Assembly: GCA_020650975.1 (NCBI GenBank)
Contig: JAIPMN010000218.1
Coordinates: forward strand, 426-41,569
Length of the DNA: 41,144 nucleotides
Source: Apostichopus californicus
Lineage: Eukaryota > Echinodermata > Holothuroidea > Aspidochirotida > Stichopodidae
Direction: 5' to 3'
The position numbers were made by a program, and so were the translations under genes. Below, in pieces: positions 22,443-33,313 of the stretch (position 1 is the first letter of the stretch; each line of letters begins with the position of its first letter). The notes beneath the pieces are model-generated. The model ran no database searches and was not told where the DNA came from. It saw nothing but the letters and a program-made list of their open reading frames with translations.

Positions 22443-24550
22443 GGTGAAGGTGATGATCTTATAATAGTGTCCCTACAGAAGATGATATATACTTTTTTCC
22501 ATTTTTTTTAAGGTGATAAATATGAACTATTGTGATTGACATATTGATGACGTTAGACATCTAATCACTTCAGAAATAGCATTTGCAAATACCACCGTAA
22601 AGTACGTCTAAACCTTTTACATTGGCGCCTCTGTCAAATAAAACAATATGCATGTTGTATTGTAAACATTAAGGCAATAAACACCATTGTATAAGTTTCA
22701 ACGGTTTAGTCACATGACCCCCCCCCCCCCACCCGCCACTGCCACACACACAACTTCCACTTCATGTTTCCTTTGAAAGCATCTTTGTCGGGATCGCCAA
22801 AAAGATAGGGAATGGACCTTTCGGCGTAACGTGATCACTTACGTCATCATGTCCTCTTAGTGGATCGGGACAGACACACTTCGACAGCTTAGATATTAAA
22901 TTTGCCTACTTAGGTCGGGTCTGTGTTAACTAGCACTTACACATTCGCCTGGTCCAACGGCCGGAGGAAAGGTGCAGTAGCCAATCGGGCAGCGTAGGCA
23001 GGCAGCATACACACTTTGAAGCAGGTTCCCCTTTGTGTATACGCGTATAGAAGGAATTGGCTTTACTCCAAGTTGTCTGTATCGATTGGTTAGATATGAC
23101 AATAGATGTGGTTGTACATACCCCCCGGTGCGTCTGCTTACTAACTGCAATTAACGCTAACATATGAAGGGGCTGAAGAATCGACATCAACAAATGCTGG
23201 CTGGTCGGTCAATGGCCACATTTGAAAATCATTCAATGTAGGTAATATGGCAAGCCTAATGTGCAATAATTAAAAAAGAAACTCAGTTTTTCGATGGAAA
23301 ACAGAATTTATCAAAAACATTGTTTCTCAATTTGAAAAACTGAGGTGTAGAACCCTAACCCACACACACATGGATATGATATTCTGCATGCGATTTAATA
23401 AAAGATGTGTTATAATAGATTTAAATATGCCAAACACTGAGATTGTTGAACGCAGCTAAATGATGTAAGTTTACAATTGGTCCGCTATATAGTTAGTTTG
23501 TTTCACCTTCTTAGGTTTATAGTGAAAAGTTAAACATCTAAGCTTACACGTTCGGCCATAGGGATCAAGGTAGAATCCGACGTTACGATCCTTGAATAAA
23601 GGGGCGAGTCTGACGAAAGAATATAGCTTCATATTCGCGACCAAGAGGGAATCGGCGCTTTGGCCACCTCAAACTGGCGGCATCTCCATCTCAATCTGTA
23701 CTTTGATTTATGTTTTTTTTTCTTCAAATAAAGGCAGAAAAAATAAAGATGATGACTTAAAATAGGCTAAGACATACACTGCATTATGGGTCATTTTAGG
23801 TCTTTTTTTTCGAGCGGATTTACGTGACTGTAAATTGTGGCATGTCACCGTTTCATGTTTAATAGCCCCACTCGCTCATAGCATACGTAGGTCTAATAGA
23901 GTTTTTGCTATAGTTCCATTTTATATTCAGTAATGCTTCAAATGATTTAAAATCCGCCTTAAAACGACATTTTTTTTAAGTATAGGAAAAGACATTTATA
24001 AAGAAGGCGGGGCCAAAAATTGACGGGGGCGCTAAACCTGTTATCGTTTTCATTAGGCTTTGTATGTACTTTAACTTGTCACGATGTGTGTTTCCTTATT
24101 CTATTATGTTTGTTGCACGGGATCACTGTCATCCCTTTGTTAATGTTCTGTCACGTTTGAGTTTGTAGATTAGTTAATATTATTGCTCTTTCCTATCCAA
24201 CCTTGTATCTCCTTCACGGGGATTAAAAAATCAACGATTGTTCTGTGACTTCATGCCTTGTCATATACTTACCGTGTACTAGATGGATGGGAGTAAGGTG
24301 CGTGTCTAATGCAAACAGGTTATTGGAAATCAATAAAGGCTGTCACAGAATGGTGTTTTATACTTCACTAGAGGCCATTGTGCCACATATTAGGTTCCAG
24401 TGCGCATTGCTATAGGCCCGTTATATTTACTGGTGAACGGCTTCGGCGATCTGTGTCGAGAACTCTACGTAGATAAGCCAGAAATGGTCTGGTTGGTGAT
24501 CATGGAAATCTGTCAACATATGACAATGATGAATGCACTGACAGTTTGGA
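22443..24550. other. Intergenic (or Kir A intronic) stretch, richer in CpG
   Basis: The sequence from about 22.8 to 24.0 kb has more CpG than the surrounding DNA and contains a C-run at about 22718-22730. Overlapping minus-strand frames at 22926-23193 have no recognisable domain. It could hold a promoter or a non-coding first exon for Kir A, but no specific signal allows that call. Confidence 0.4.
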
Positions 24551-24865
24551 TAATATTCTAATGCTCTATTACCACTCCATACTGTCCTCTCATGTCGTGC
24601 TTCAAAGCACTTGTACTGACAGTATGAACAGTTCCGAACCTTCATCTGATCCTAATACTAGTATACCGCTCTATACTGTCCTCTCATGTCATGCTTCAAA
24701 GCACTTGTACTGACAGTATGAACAGTACTTAACCTTCATCTGATTCTAATGCTAGTACCACTCTATACTGTCCTCTCTTGTCATGCTTTAAAGCACTTGT
24801 ACTGACAGTATGAACAGTTCCGATCCTTCATCTTCATACTGTCAGTACTAGCTAGTGCTTTGATG
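24551..24865. repeat. Three 93-bp dyad-rich tandem units plus an inverted end piece
   Basis: ACTGTCCTCTC starts recur at 24581, 24675 and 24767 (spacings 94 and 92). Each unit contains CATACTGTC or ATACTGTC, then the centre GTGCTTCAAAGCAC or a close variant, then GTACTGACAGTATG. Each unit can therefore fold on itself. After the third unit, 24835-24863 carries CATACTGTCAGTAC and TGCTTTGA, which is the reverse complement of the right half of the unit. Confidence 0.85.
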
Positions 24866-25064
24866 CGTAACATAAAAGTACAGTCTAAAGTAAGTTCCAA
24901 CTGGATTTAAATTATAACTTCCTTTCTTAATCTTCTTATCACAAAAATTTAGGGTGTTAATTTTAATGTCACGAAGGATATTTGGACTGGACTACAAATG
25001 AGGGAGGTGGGGGGAGGGGGGTTGGAGTGGAAGGGACTGACAATCACCTCAGTAAATATTTCCA

Positions 25065-25078
25065 GTCACCATGGTAAC
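25065..25078 (+). promoter_or_regulatory. X-box-like RFX site 1
   Basis: GTCACCATGGTAAC fits the RFX X-box pattern RYYNYY-AT-RRNRAC at every position. No gene with a start nearby is recognised, so its use is unknown. Confidence 0.35.
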
Positions 25079-25266
25079 ATAAGCTGGCTATTGATTTCAT
25101 TAGCAGCGGACGGTTTATTTTGGCAGAACCGTTGAAAATGATTACACGTTTTACATGATTACGATGCAACACCTTCAAGTAAACTCTTTATTTAGCCGGC
25201 GATTTAAATTTGCGGTCTGGAATGAACATGGTAACTCATATAGAGCGAATGAAAGATGACGTAAAC

Positions 25267-25280
25267 GTTTCCATGGTAAC
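25267..25280 (+). promoter_or_regulatory. X-box-like RFX site 2
   Basis: GTTTCCATGGTAAC also fits the X-box pattern fully and lies about 200 bp from the first. A weaker half-site, GTTACC, lies at 25555-25560. Confidence 0.35.
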
Positions 25281-26738
25281 GATTAGTCTAGTCTAATTGT
25301 CCTTGCCAATGAGTCCTGTCATACGGAGCCTATACACCTTCCATCACATATATCTATTAACCCTAACGAGATAGAAATGACGTTAAATTTACATCCTGAA
25401 GTAACTTGACGTAATAATCGCTAACAGAAATCTCAATTAATTCCCTCGACTTCGCTATGCCACAGGAAACGGCTTGTTAAAGTCTAATTTCCGAACACAA
25501 CCAAATTCAATGTCTCCAGAGTGTGTTGTTTCTTAAAACATAACCGGTAGCTAGGTTACCGTGGTAGTAGAGGAGGCCTTTAGGGTACACTAATATACTA
25601 ACTTCTTGCAATGGCCAAGTTAACAATGACTGTTGGATCTATATGACGTAAGCGTAAGGATGGAGTTTGTGTTTGTTGGACCAGGAATGCCCTTTTCTTA
25701 CACATCAAGCGAATTCCTTTGCAACTCAACAACTACACTATACCAAATGTCTGTAAAGTCAATCCACTTTGTAAAATCAAATTAAATATTAATACAGATA
25801 TATGATCTGATTCTGTCGGTCGCACATACGTCACTTCCCGTAAAACTTGCATTACGTAATATATTGCTGGGGTGAAAACACTGTAGGTGAATTTCATGTG
25901 TGTGTATACTGAATCATGGTTTTCGCAAAAATCGTGACTTTCCTTCATTCCAATGCAGGCTTTGGGTCTATATGGTTTCTCAATAGTGCAAGACTAAAAG
26001 AATATACCTCACGAACAGGATAATCGTTGAAATATTGATAAACGAACAAAACAAAAGAGGTACAACAATTATAATTGACTGGAAGTAATGTTAACGCCAA
26101 TCGTCGTGAAGTGTACCCGCTCTTTTTTTGGAGGGGGGGGGGGAGGGGGAATTCTTATGTCTAGTGGTCTTTGCGTGTAGAGCATTTGTCCATTTCTTTA
26201 TGCGTTCTGAAAGCGTAAAGGATATATTTAAATCTCACTGATTCGCAATATTTAGGCATAATGACGTAGTTTTACGTTAAATTTGCTTGGACGCACATGT
26301 ACAACATGTTTTTTCTCTCATTCCATTCGTTGCGACTCAGTGACCTAAGGTCACGGAAAACCCAAATATAGGACCGACAGATTAATTTGTTAAGTTTGGC
26401 GTGGCTGCAAGATTGATAGCAAATGAACAATATAACCATCCTAGATATAACCAACACTACTCCAAACTAAAACATTTCACCTTTGCCAGTTACAACCACG
26501 TGACTAGGTTATATGGGCCTATGTGTAAATATACGATGAAGCAAGTACAAATTTACATGGCCGTCGTGCTGTTAATAAATATCACTTGTATTTTTCATAT
26601 TTTCCAATTTGAAATATGGTCCACGGGACTTCTCCAGAATATTTTAGTATCATACCTATCCATCAAGATGACAAATCAGCCGATCGGAACTAAGTCAGTC
26701 CATACAAATGCAATTTAGGACAATTATAACAGTATATG

Positions 26739-26860
26739 CGTTAAATATGAATGAATAAGAGACTGACTTCGGTCAGCTTGCGGCCTTGATAAGCAAATGA
26801 GGCTTCTTCGCGAGTTCCTGCCTACAGGAGGATCTAAAATACATAAATACATACATATGC
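26739..26860 (+). mobile_element. SINE, 5'-truncated copy 2
   Basis: It begins at GTTAAATATGAATG, lacks the tRNA-like head, and carries CTTCGGTCAGCTTGCGGC, GGCTTCTTCGCGAGTTCCTG and AGGAGGATCTAAAATACATA. This is the same order as the minus-strand copy at 17951-18193. It ends in an ATACATA-rich tail. The truncation from the 5' side is what reverse transcription by a LINE produces. Confidence 0.75.
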
Positions 26861-27033
26861 CACATTTCGTCGCTACAGTTATACTTATATCCACGGCTTG
26901 GAACATAGCGGTGAGTTGGCGATTCAATCATGGCCATAGAGTTCTGAGTTTCTTCCAAATGTGGTGCATATTAAAACATACGAATGCAAGGTTAGTTTGC
27001 AGAGTTGTTTGCAGAGTTGTTTGCAGAGGAATG

Positions 27034-27172
27034 CAGAGTTGTTGACAATTCATAATCATGGACGTTAAATATGAATGTAAGTGACTGATTTCGATCAGCT
27101 TGTGGCTTTGATAAGCCAATGATGGCTTCTTCGCGAGTTCCTGCTTGCAGGAGGATCTAAAATACATACAAG
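27034..27172 (+). mobile_element. SINE, 5'-truncated copy 3
   Basis: It starts slightly further upstream in the family than copy 2, at AGAGTTGTTGACAATTCATA, and runs to GGATCTAAAATACATACA. It is preceded by a small local expansion of TGCAGAGTTGTT (about 26998-27043), as if the 5' edge of the SINE had been duplicated. It lies about 170 bp from copy 2 in the same orientation. Confidence 0.75.
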
Positions 27173-29693
27173 GTATTATTAACAACAGTTTAAGGTTGTT
27201 CTACACAAAATGTAGTTAAATTGATAGCACTTATTTGCATGTTAACCCCATAACGTATAAAAACAATTCACTTTACATCCCTCGCTAGGGAGGATATCGG
27301 TCAATATTTGTGTTCTCCTCTCCCATAATCAAACTCTGGATGTACGGGCTTTGGGTGGAGACGGTTAAGATATAACGACTTGGGATTTTCAGGGCTGCAC
27401 ATATTATAATGGGTACCATTTTAAACCGGTAACCGCGGGTAACCGCACCGCCTCAAGAGAGTGTGAGCGCGAAACCGAAGCTGATTTCACTGTCCTGGTA
27501 CACTGTCCTCCTCGGATACATTGAGGTATAGTGTGATCTACCAAAGTATACACATGATGTAAGCCAAGGGACTGAGAAGCGGTTACCTCCAAAATGTGAA
27601 AGGTCAAAACCGACAAACGGGAGTTAAATGCTTTCAGAAAAAACTATAATACTAAATACGTAGAAATTAGAAAACAAAATATAACATTTTTTTCCCAGTA
27701 TTTTATGCCAATTTTATTTCGTGTAAATTTAATACTATGCACTTTTTAATTTTTTTTAGAGATTTTTGTGCCAAAAAAAGGTTATCAAACATGGCACTAC
27801 GTATAAATGCTGGAGTAAAACTCGCTATGGCTTTATGTAATCACTATAAGTAATATAAACAATAATTTGCATAGAAAATTCAATATTTTATATATATACA
27901 ACGTAGGAAACGACTGGCAAAAAGACTCAAAGTAGATGGATGTTACTATTTATTACCATAATAATTCATTAACCACATTCCACTCCCCACATTCCACTTT
28001 CCACTCCCCAAGTTACATTCGATGTACTCAATAGACAAATATTACAAATATGAACGAGTTATTTATTTCTCTCGCCATGAAAATATGGAACCCTTCTGCT
28101 ATTTTGCATTACCGTTCCCTATCCATGTGGCGCCTACCCATGTGGCGCCTACCCATGTTGCGCTTACCCATGTACCTTCCCCGGCAGGCCTAGCGTGTGC
28201 GTCTGTACTAAAATAGGTCACATCTGGTCAAATAAAATGTAACACAGCTAACACGTTTTCAAAGTTACGATCATTTTTTTTGTGTTGAGCATCTTATAAC
28301 TGTGTATTAAAGTGAACATGAAAATTCAATTCAAACTTGCAAATGACGAAAGGTCTGAAAAGAAAGATTGCTTCTGCCAGCCGTTTTGATTATATCTGAC
28401 CGATGCTGATACTTCGTCAAACAATGCTGCCCTTTTTTATTATCGTATGGGAGGAACGTTTGGAGAATAAGTTCAACTGCGCACGCGCGTGAACGTAACT
28501 AACATATCGAAGAGTAATACATATTAGTTCCGCTCGTTATGTAACTACAGCCTATAGTATTCGAGAACATTTAACAATATACATTTTTTTTTCATTTGCT
28601 GTGATCTCTATACTTTCATAAAGCGATGGTAATTCTTTGAAGTTAAACAGATGAATAGTATAAATTTAAAAAAATGTAACATTTTAATAGGTACCAATTA
28701 ATGACCACAACGTAAACCTTTGTAAGGAAAATTAAAGCATTGTATATCCTTTATCAGATGAAAAGAAAATTACTTAAGTACTGTTATGAATTTAACTCAT
28801 TGAAAATCGCCATATACTACCCGAAAATGTTTATTTACATTATTTCAGAAATACTGAGAAATTTTACAGGTTCATCTGGTAGTCTTCTACAGTCCATATT
28901 CTCTAACCGCCCCCCCCCCCCCAACCCCAATGACAGTAAATGTCACAGAGGAACGTATGCAAAATATCCCTGAAACAGCGATTTACCATATCATTGCTAA
29001 CATTCAAAACAATAATCCAATAAATCCAGGATTATGTATCCGGTTAATCGGATTCGGCTAACAGGTTCGAGTAATCGTCATAATAATGACGTCACTTACT
29101 CTTCAGTACTGAAAATTGCAAAAGCATTTACCGAGTTACAGATTTGGAAGTTCGTAACTTCATCGATGTTGTGTCGTTTTTTTGTTGTTTAAAGTTGGCA
29201 TTTGTTTTTGGGTGAATGTTTACTCGTGTTGTGTGTAATAAACCATACAAGTGTGTAGAATAAACGACAGGGCGGTGATATCAATATTTAACAAAACTTG
29301 TCGTAAAATAAAAGACATTTATGTTAAACACCATATATCTTGGTGGTATTTTATGTTATAAGGTAAACAAGCCTTGCTTTATTGTTCCCTGTCCAGTTAT
29401 GAGGTAGATATTTTGTCAGCAAAACTCAATATTTATCATATAACCTTTGCATGTTATGGATTTATATGTTTCTTTCTCTCTCCAAGCACATCGAAGAGTA
29501 GTTAACCTAAGCTTAACTATACTGCCACGTATATTTCTTCAAATAAGTTGTTTACGTCTTCATGTTTATTATCACAACTCGCTACTTTTTCTCGTCATTT
29601 TTATTAAGACGTCCAATGTTGAAACAAATAATAACACACACTATATCTTAGTCCTCAGTGAAGAAGATTTAACTACTCTTTCGATAAACATCG
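27173..29693. other. Intergenic stretch between SINE copies and Kir gene B
   Basis: It holds a 15-bp minisatellite CCATGTGGCGCCTAC of about 3.5 units (28122-28172), a C-run at about 28911-28922 and a GTAACCGC duplication near 27429-27446. The plus-strand frame 29447-29893 mostly overlaps Kir B in antisense and is not a gene. No other gene is seen. Confidence 0.5.
29600..29605 (-). promoter_or_regulatory. Candidate polyadenylation signal of Kir gene B
   Basis: AATAAA on the minus strand about 90 nt beyond the Kir B stop codon. Its position is plausible for a short 3' UTR, but the hexamer is common in AT-rich DNA. Confidence 0.4.
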
Positions 29694-30977
29694 TCACAAC
29701 CGCGATTCTACTTCGGTGTGTCTTCGTAATGTACTGTTACGGTGTAGCGATACTCTTTCGATGTCTGGCGGTCTTTCTTGCCAAACCGGTCCCCTCATTT
29801 CGGTATTTTCTGTCATGTCCCTTTGCTCTTTCTCAGCTTTTGCACTCACACCTGAAAACCCCGGAAGTAACCTTGTCGTATGAAACCGTTTGAAATCAAC
29901 AAAATGTCTACCGTTCGTTTCGTAAATAATGTTATCGAATTCTTGTCCCCAGAGGACTTCATGGGGTAAATACGAAGTTCTTAGTTGTGTCGTGGTTCCG
30001 GTGGCTTCGACTATGCCTTCAAAAATGGCCACTATTTCAAATTCAGAGAAGGAAAGATCTTCTCGTGATATATCGTATAGAGGGCTCTCTTCGTCAATCA
30101 CGTGAGTCACAAGTAACGGCCAAACGAGAAATACTCTATCCAATCCTGTATCGTGACCGATGTTCATATCAAAAACACGATATGGAAAAAATGAACCTTC
30201 CTTTGTTATATGATGACGTAACATATGCAATCTGACGTGACCTTCCACGATTGGGCTTTTAACTCTGAGGTCACCGACCCGGAAGCTGAATACTAACTTT
30301 CCATCTTCTCTGTTTATCACCGCTTGCTTACTAAACATGAGAGTATTAGCCCGTAATTTCGGCCTGCTAAATTTGCCGATGAATGTACCTATTACGAAAG
30401 CCTCCAAGAACTGAGCGCAAAGTGTTTGAAAGATTAAGACGAAGATAGCTTCTCCACATTTTTCGGTCGGGGACCGAAATCCAAACCCGATTGTCGTCTG
30501 CGCTTCTATACTGTATAATAAAGCCGATTTCCAATCGTAAAAGTGTCTAAAGCACGGTCTCCAGTCGGGATTGTCAAGATTCGCCAAGTCTCCTCTTAAC
30601 AAAACTATGACGTAATAGATAGCACCAAAGAACAGCCAGCTGCACAGAAAACATGCCGACACAAGTAAAATGTTATATCTCCATGGTAGATCAACCGATG
30701 TTGTAAAAATATCTCTAAAATATCGAAAAATCCAGCAACGTACCCTGCTATCAAATTCCACGTTCAAGTTCCCTCTTTTGGTTATCAACCTCGTACTTTT
30801 CCCAGGAACCGGAGAACTTCTAATCGACATGTTGGAGGATCCGATATTTGACGTCATATCTACATGGTTGGTAGATTGATGGTTGAGTTTCACCAGGTGA
30901 TTCAAATCGCTGTGGTTATTGGCCTCGCTGCAGAAGCTAGTGTTATGTAGGCTTTGACTATGACGAAAGTCAGACAT
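29694..30977 (-). CDS. Inward-rectifier K+ channel (Kir), gene B, GFG filter
   Basis: A 427-residue Kir subunit with an uninterrupted frame. M1 is at about 101-127, the filter TTIGFGF at 161-167 (GFG where gene A has GYG), and the flanking cysteines are C142 and C174. M2 is at about 177-202, with E192 at the rectification-controller position. The PIP2-contact stretch FSRPKLRA (203-210) is followed by a complete cytoplasmic domain through ESPLYD, FEGIVEA and LPHEVLWG. GFG is also the filter of Kir6 channels, while an acidic controller residue resembles Kir4/Kir2, so I do not assign a vertebrate class. The protein ends ESRL, a class I PDZ-ligand pattern. The start is ATG 30977 (A at -3). The six codons before it begin with GTG, and an in-frame TAA lies at 31028-31026. 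It shares with gene A a DxPDWxPC motif before the pore helix. It lies about 17 kb from gene A on the same strand. Confidence 0.95.
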   Translation of the reverse strand: MSDFRHSQSLHNTSFCSEANNHSDLNHLVKLNHQSTNHVDMTSNIGSSNMSIRSSPVPGKSTRLITKRGNLNVEFDSRVRCWIFRYFRDIFTTSVDLPWRYNILLVSACFLCSWLFFGAIYYVIVLLRGDLANLDNPDWRPCFRHFYDWKSALLYSIEAQTTIGFGFRSPTEKCGEAIFVLIFQTLCAQFLEAFVIGTFIGKFSRPKLRANTLMFSKQAVINREDGKLVFSFRVGDLRVKSPIVEGHVRLHMLRHHITKEGSFFPYRVFDMNIGHDTGLDRVFLVWPLLVTHVIDEESPLYDISREDLSFSEFEIVAIFEGIVEATGTTTQLRTSYLPHEVLWGQEFDNIIYETNGRHFVDFKRFHTTRLLPGFSGVSAKAEKEQRDMTENTEMRGPVWQERPPDIERVSLHRNSTLRRHTEVESRL

Positions 30978-33276
30978 TTTGTGAAGGAAAAACACTTTCA
31001 GCCAAGATCGTTTACGGCCTTGCTTTTACAGTTGATATCTTATTGATGTATAGGCTTATATCCTACCGTCCGGAAACGTACTCATGTTAAAAGCACTTTC
31101 GGAACATAGGACCGTTGGCCTCCGAAACGCCGAAGATATTTCCCAACAGACACACACTTCATGGTTTCGTACTCATTAGTTTGTGCAATTATCCACGGAA
31201 AACAATTCGTATACTCAATTGATACTAAACGCTATAGCTAATAAACAAAAAATTCTAATTAGCTTTATGACAAAGAAAGTACCGTAAAGGTTTGTGAATT
31301 CCAAATATACTCCGGGTATAGGAGGTAAAAAAGGAGCCGCCTGCAAACGTTGAGAAACGGACCTCTGTGTACTGGAAAAAGAATAAACGATATTCAATAA
31401 ACTGTAGCCTTTACTCGTAGGATATCCTTCCTCCGGAAGAAAGCAAAACAGACAGAATTTGAATACAACTTGTTTGTCTTCAAATCAGTTATGCAGTCTC
31501 TTAATGTACTTATTACTCAATCGGTACTACATCATCGATAGAATTAGGACGATGACATTTTCTACATAGGTAACCACAAACTGTATTTTGAAAATCTGGC
31601 TAAATTATTAACCTGATAAGAAATATTAAAACATGTCATATAAGTTGATCTTGAAATATTTAATAATGAATACGCATATGTCACATTAAGATGGGAAAAT
31701 CTCACAATATGATTGCCAACTTAAGATTCATGAACAATCACTTAAATGCTAACACCCCCATTTTTAGAAGGAAATGAATTAACCCACCTCATCTATTATT
31801 CAGACATCATCAAGAATCACAAAGCAATTTGATTGTTACACTCTCTACCTTGATGGATAACGAGAGATTAACAATGAATAGTGAAATATCGATCCGGTCC
31901 TTCGACAGGTTTTTAGATGAGGAATCTTTCGTAAAGGTCTTGCGTAACAGACTGAAAAGCTCAAATATTGACTCACTTAGGAGGGAATTTAAAAGATGCA
32001 AATACGAGGCTTAAGCAAGTGATGGAGTTCATTTAGTGAATAAGGTCAAATTCGAAGGCATTGGAAGAATAGGTATAGACATATAGATGACAATATAATC
32101 CGAAGTTCTTCAGGATAGTAAAAAAATTCATTAAATGCAGGTATTACTTGCAAGGAAAGTATATTGAATGCATGGTCTACATAAATAGTGTACAATTTTC
32201 CTATAAAATGTCACTGATTGGTCTTTATATAAAAGTTTAACGGCCAAACGTTTCTTTTTAAGCAGGATCTTCAGTCTGAGGCCACGTTAACATAATAGAC
32301 AGATGAACAGATGCTAATTGCGCAAAAATTGGAAAACTAAATTTCAGAAACTGACAGCACGTTCTTGTAAATTTCCTTCATAGTTATGGGAGTATGAGTT
32401 GCTTGTCATGCATAGTGTTTGTAGCAGTCTTTGTGAGTAATATCAATCGATGGATGATTTTTCCTTCACTGTATTTCCGCCGTCCGCTTGGTTTCTATGT
32501 AATGTAATGTTATCATTTTTGAAAAACTATAATAACATACAAATTTAATGGAACTATACTAGCCCAAGGACAGCATAACAACTTTATACAGGTGAAATAT
32601 CGTAACAACTGCTAAAGGGGTATAAAAGTAAGATTGAAATGCCAACAGGTTTGAACATGAAGAGTTATGAATTAAAACAAATTTAGAGGAAATAACGGTC
32701 TGTACCTAATGAACAAAACACCGTAAATTAAATTATAAAGTGGCATATCTGATACGATTTTAAATTATAAGAGCACTTTCTCTGCAGAATGTGTGTGTTT
32801 TTTAGAATAATATATATGATATGCGACATATTGATTTAGTTAGCTAAATATGCATATGATACGTATATACATTTTTTCAACGTAAAATACGAATTTGAAG
32901 GGAAACGACTGCAAACTTTTAGCGAAAAATTGTCTCCGGCGGTTACGTCGTAACAGTCATAACAATGTGGTATTATTCAAGTGTTACATCGGCCAAAGAA
33001 TGGACTTTCTTCGCAACCGCTGTCCTATGTTTTTGCTGCATCGGATTATAATGGCTCGATTTATTACGAATATTTTATTTAGTATACAAACTGTGGAAAA
33101 AATAAAATATATTATATGCGAATCTCAGCCCGACGGGTCAACTTTCTTCAACGATGGCGCTCTAGTAAAACTGTTTCCATCTTCACATGGTATTACAGAC
33201 ATTCCTGAAATGAGCGTCTGCTACCAAGCAACGAAGACTCAGCTGAAGTATAGCAACTAACGTGACACATAGGAAA
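30978..33276. promoter_or_regulatory. Divergent intergenic region, Kir B and IFT27
   Basis: About 2.3 kb separates the two start codons, so both promoters should lie here. No TATA or initiator arrangement is certain. The plus-strand frame 32895-33260 begins with TTG and has no recognisable domain. The only specific site I can name is the X-box-like sequence near IFT27. Confidence 0.45.
33220..33232 (+). promoter_or_regulatory. X-box-like RFX site upstream of IFT27
   Basis: GCTACC-A-AGCAAC fits RYYNYY-N(1-3)-RRNRAC with a one-base spacer and lies 45 bp before the IFT27 ATG. RFX factors drive many intraflagellar-transport genes through X-boxes close to the start. The position supports the call. 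The short spacer and the C at position 2 weaken it. Confidence 0.4.
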
Positions 33277-33313
33277 ATGTCGGTTGTTTTACGAGCGAAA
33301 TTAATCGTTGTTG
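33277..33313 (+). CDS. IFT27 coding exon 1
   Basis: Encodes MSVVLRAKLIVV plus the first base of G13. The donor is G|GTATGT. It matches the N-terminal beta strand leading to the P-loop and is in phase 1 with exon 2. It is only 37 nt long and was found by looking for the missing N-terminus upstream of the LINE insertion. Confidence 0.85.

Larger units (their letters stand above)
24866..26738. other. Intergenic stretch, no gene seen
   Basis: It holds two X-box-like palindromes (separate entries) and a G-rich tract near 26129-26148. The plus-strand frame 26401-26718 starts with GTG and shows no family signature. The minus-strand frames nearby are equally unconvincing. Confidence 0.5.

Noticed and set aside
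22926..23193. Overlapping minus-strand frames in the CpG-richer stretch
   Set aside because: No ATG-to-domain logic, no splice-bounded homology and two overlapping frames of similar length. Chance ORFs are more likely.
24061..24360. Possible LTR or LINE 3' end (sequence with AATAAAGGCTGTCACAG)
   Set aside because: No paired copy, no primer-binding site or polypurine tract and no adjacent retroelement code in the window.
26401..26718. 105-codon plus-strand frame near SINE copy 2
   Set aside because: It starts with GTG and shows no domain or neighbouring splice-linked coding segment.
28022..28216. Frame with a VAPTH-like pentapeptide repeat
   Set aside because: The peptide repeat is explained by a 15-bp minisatellite. 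No further coding evidence exists.
29447..30235. Plus-strand frames antisense to Kir gene B
   Set aside because: They overlap the Kir B coding sequence and show no domain.
30978..30995. Six extra N-terminal codons of Kir gene B
   Set aside because: They start with GTG, not ATG. The first in-frame ATG after the upstream stop (31028-31026) is at 30977 and has a good context.
32895..33260. 121-codon plus-strand frame upstream of IFT27
   Set aside because: It begins with TTG, has no recognisable domain, ends before the IFT27 start and lies where a promoter is expected.
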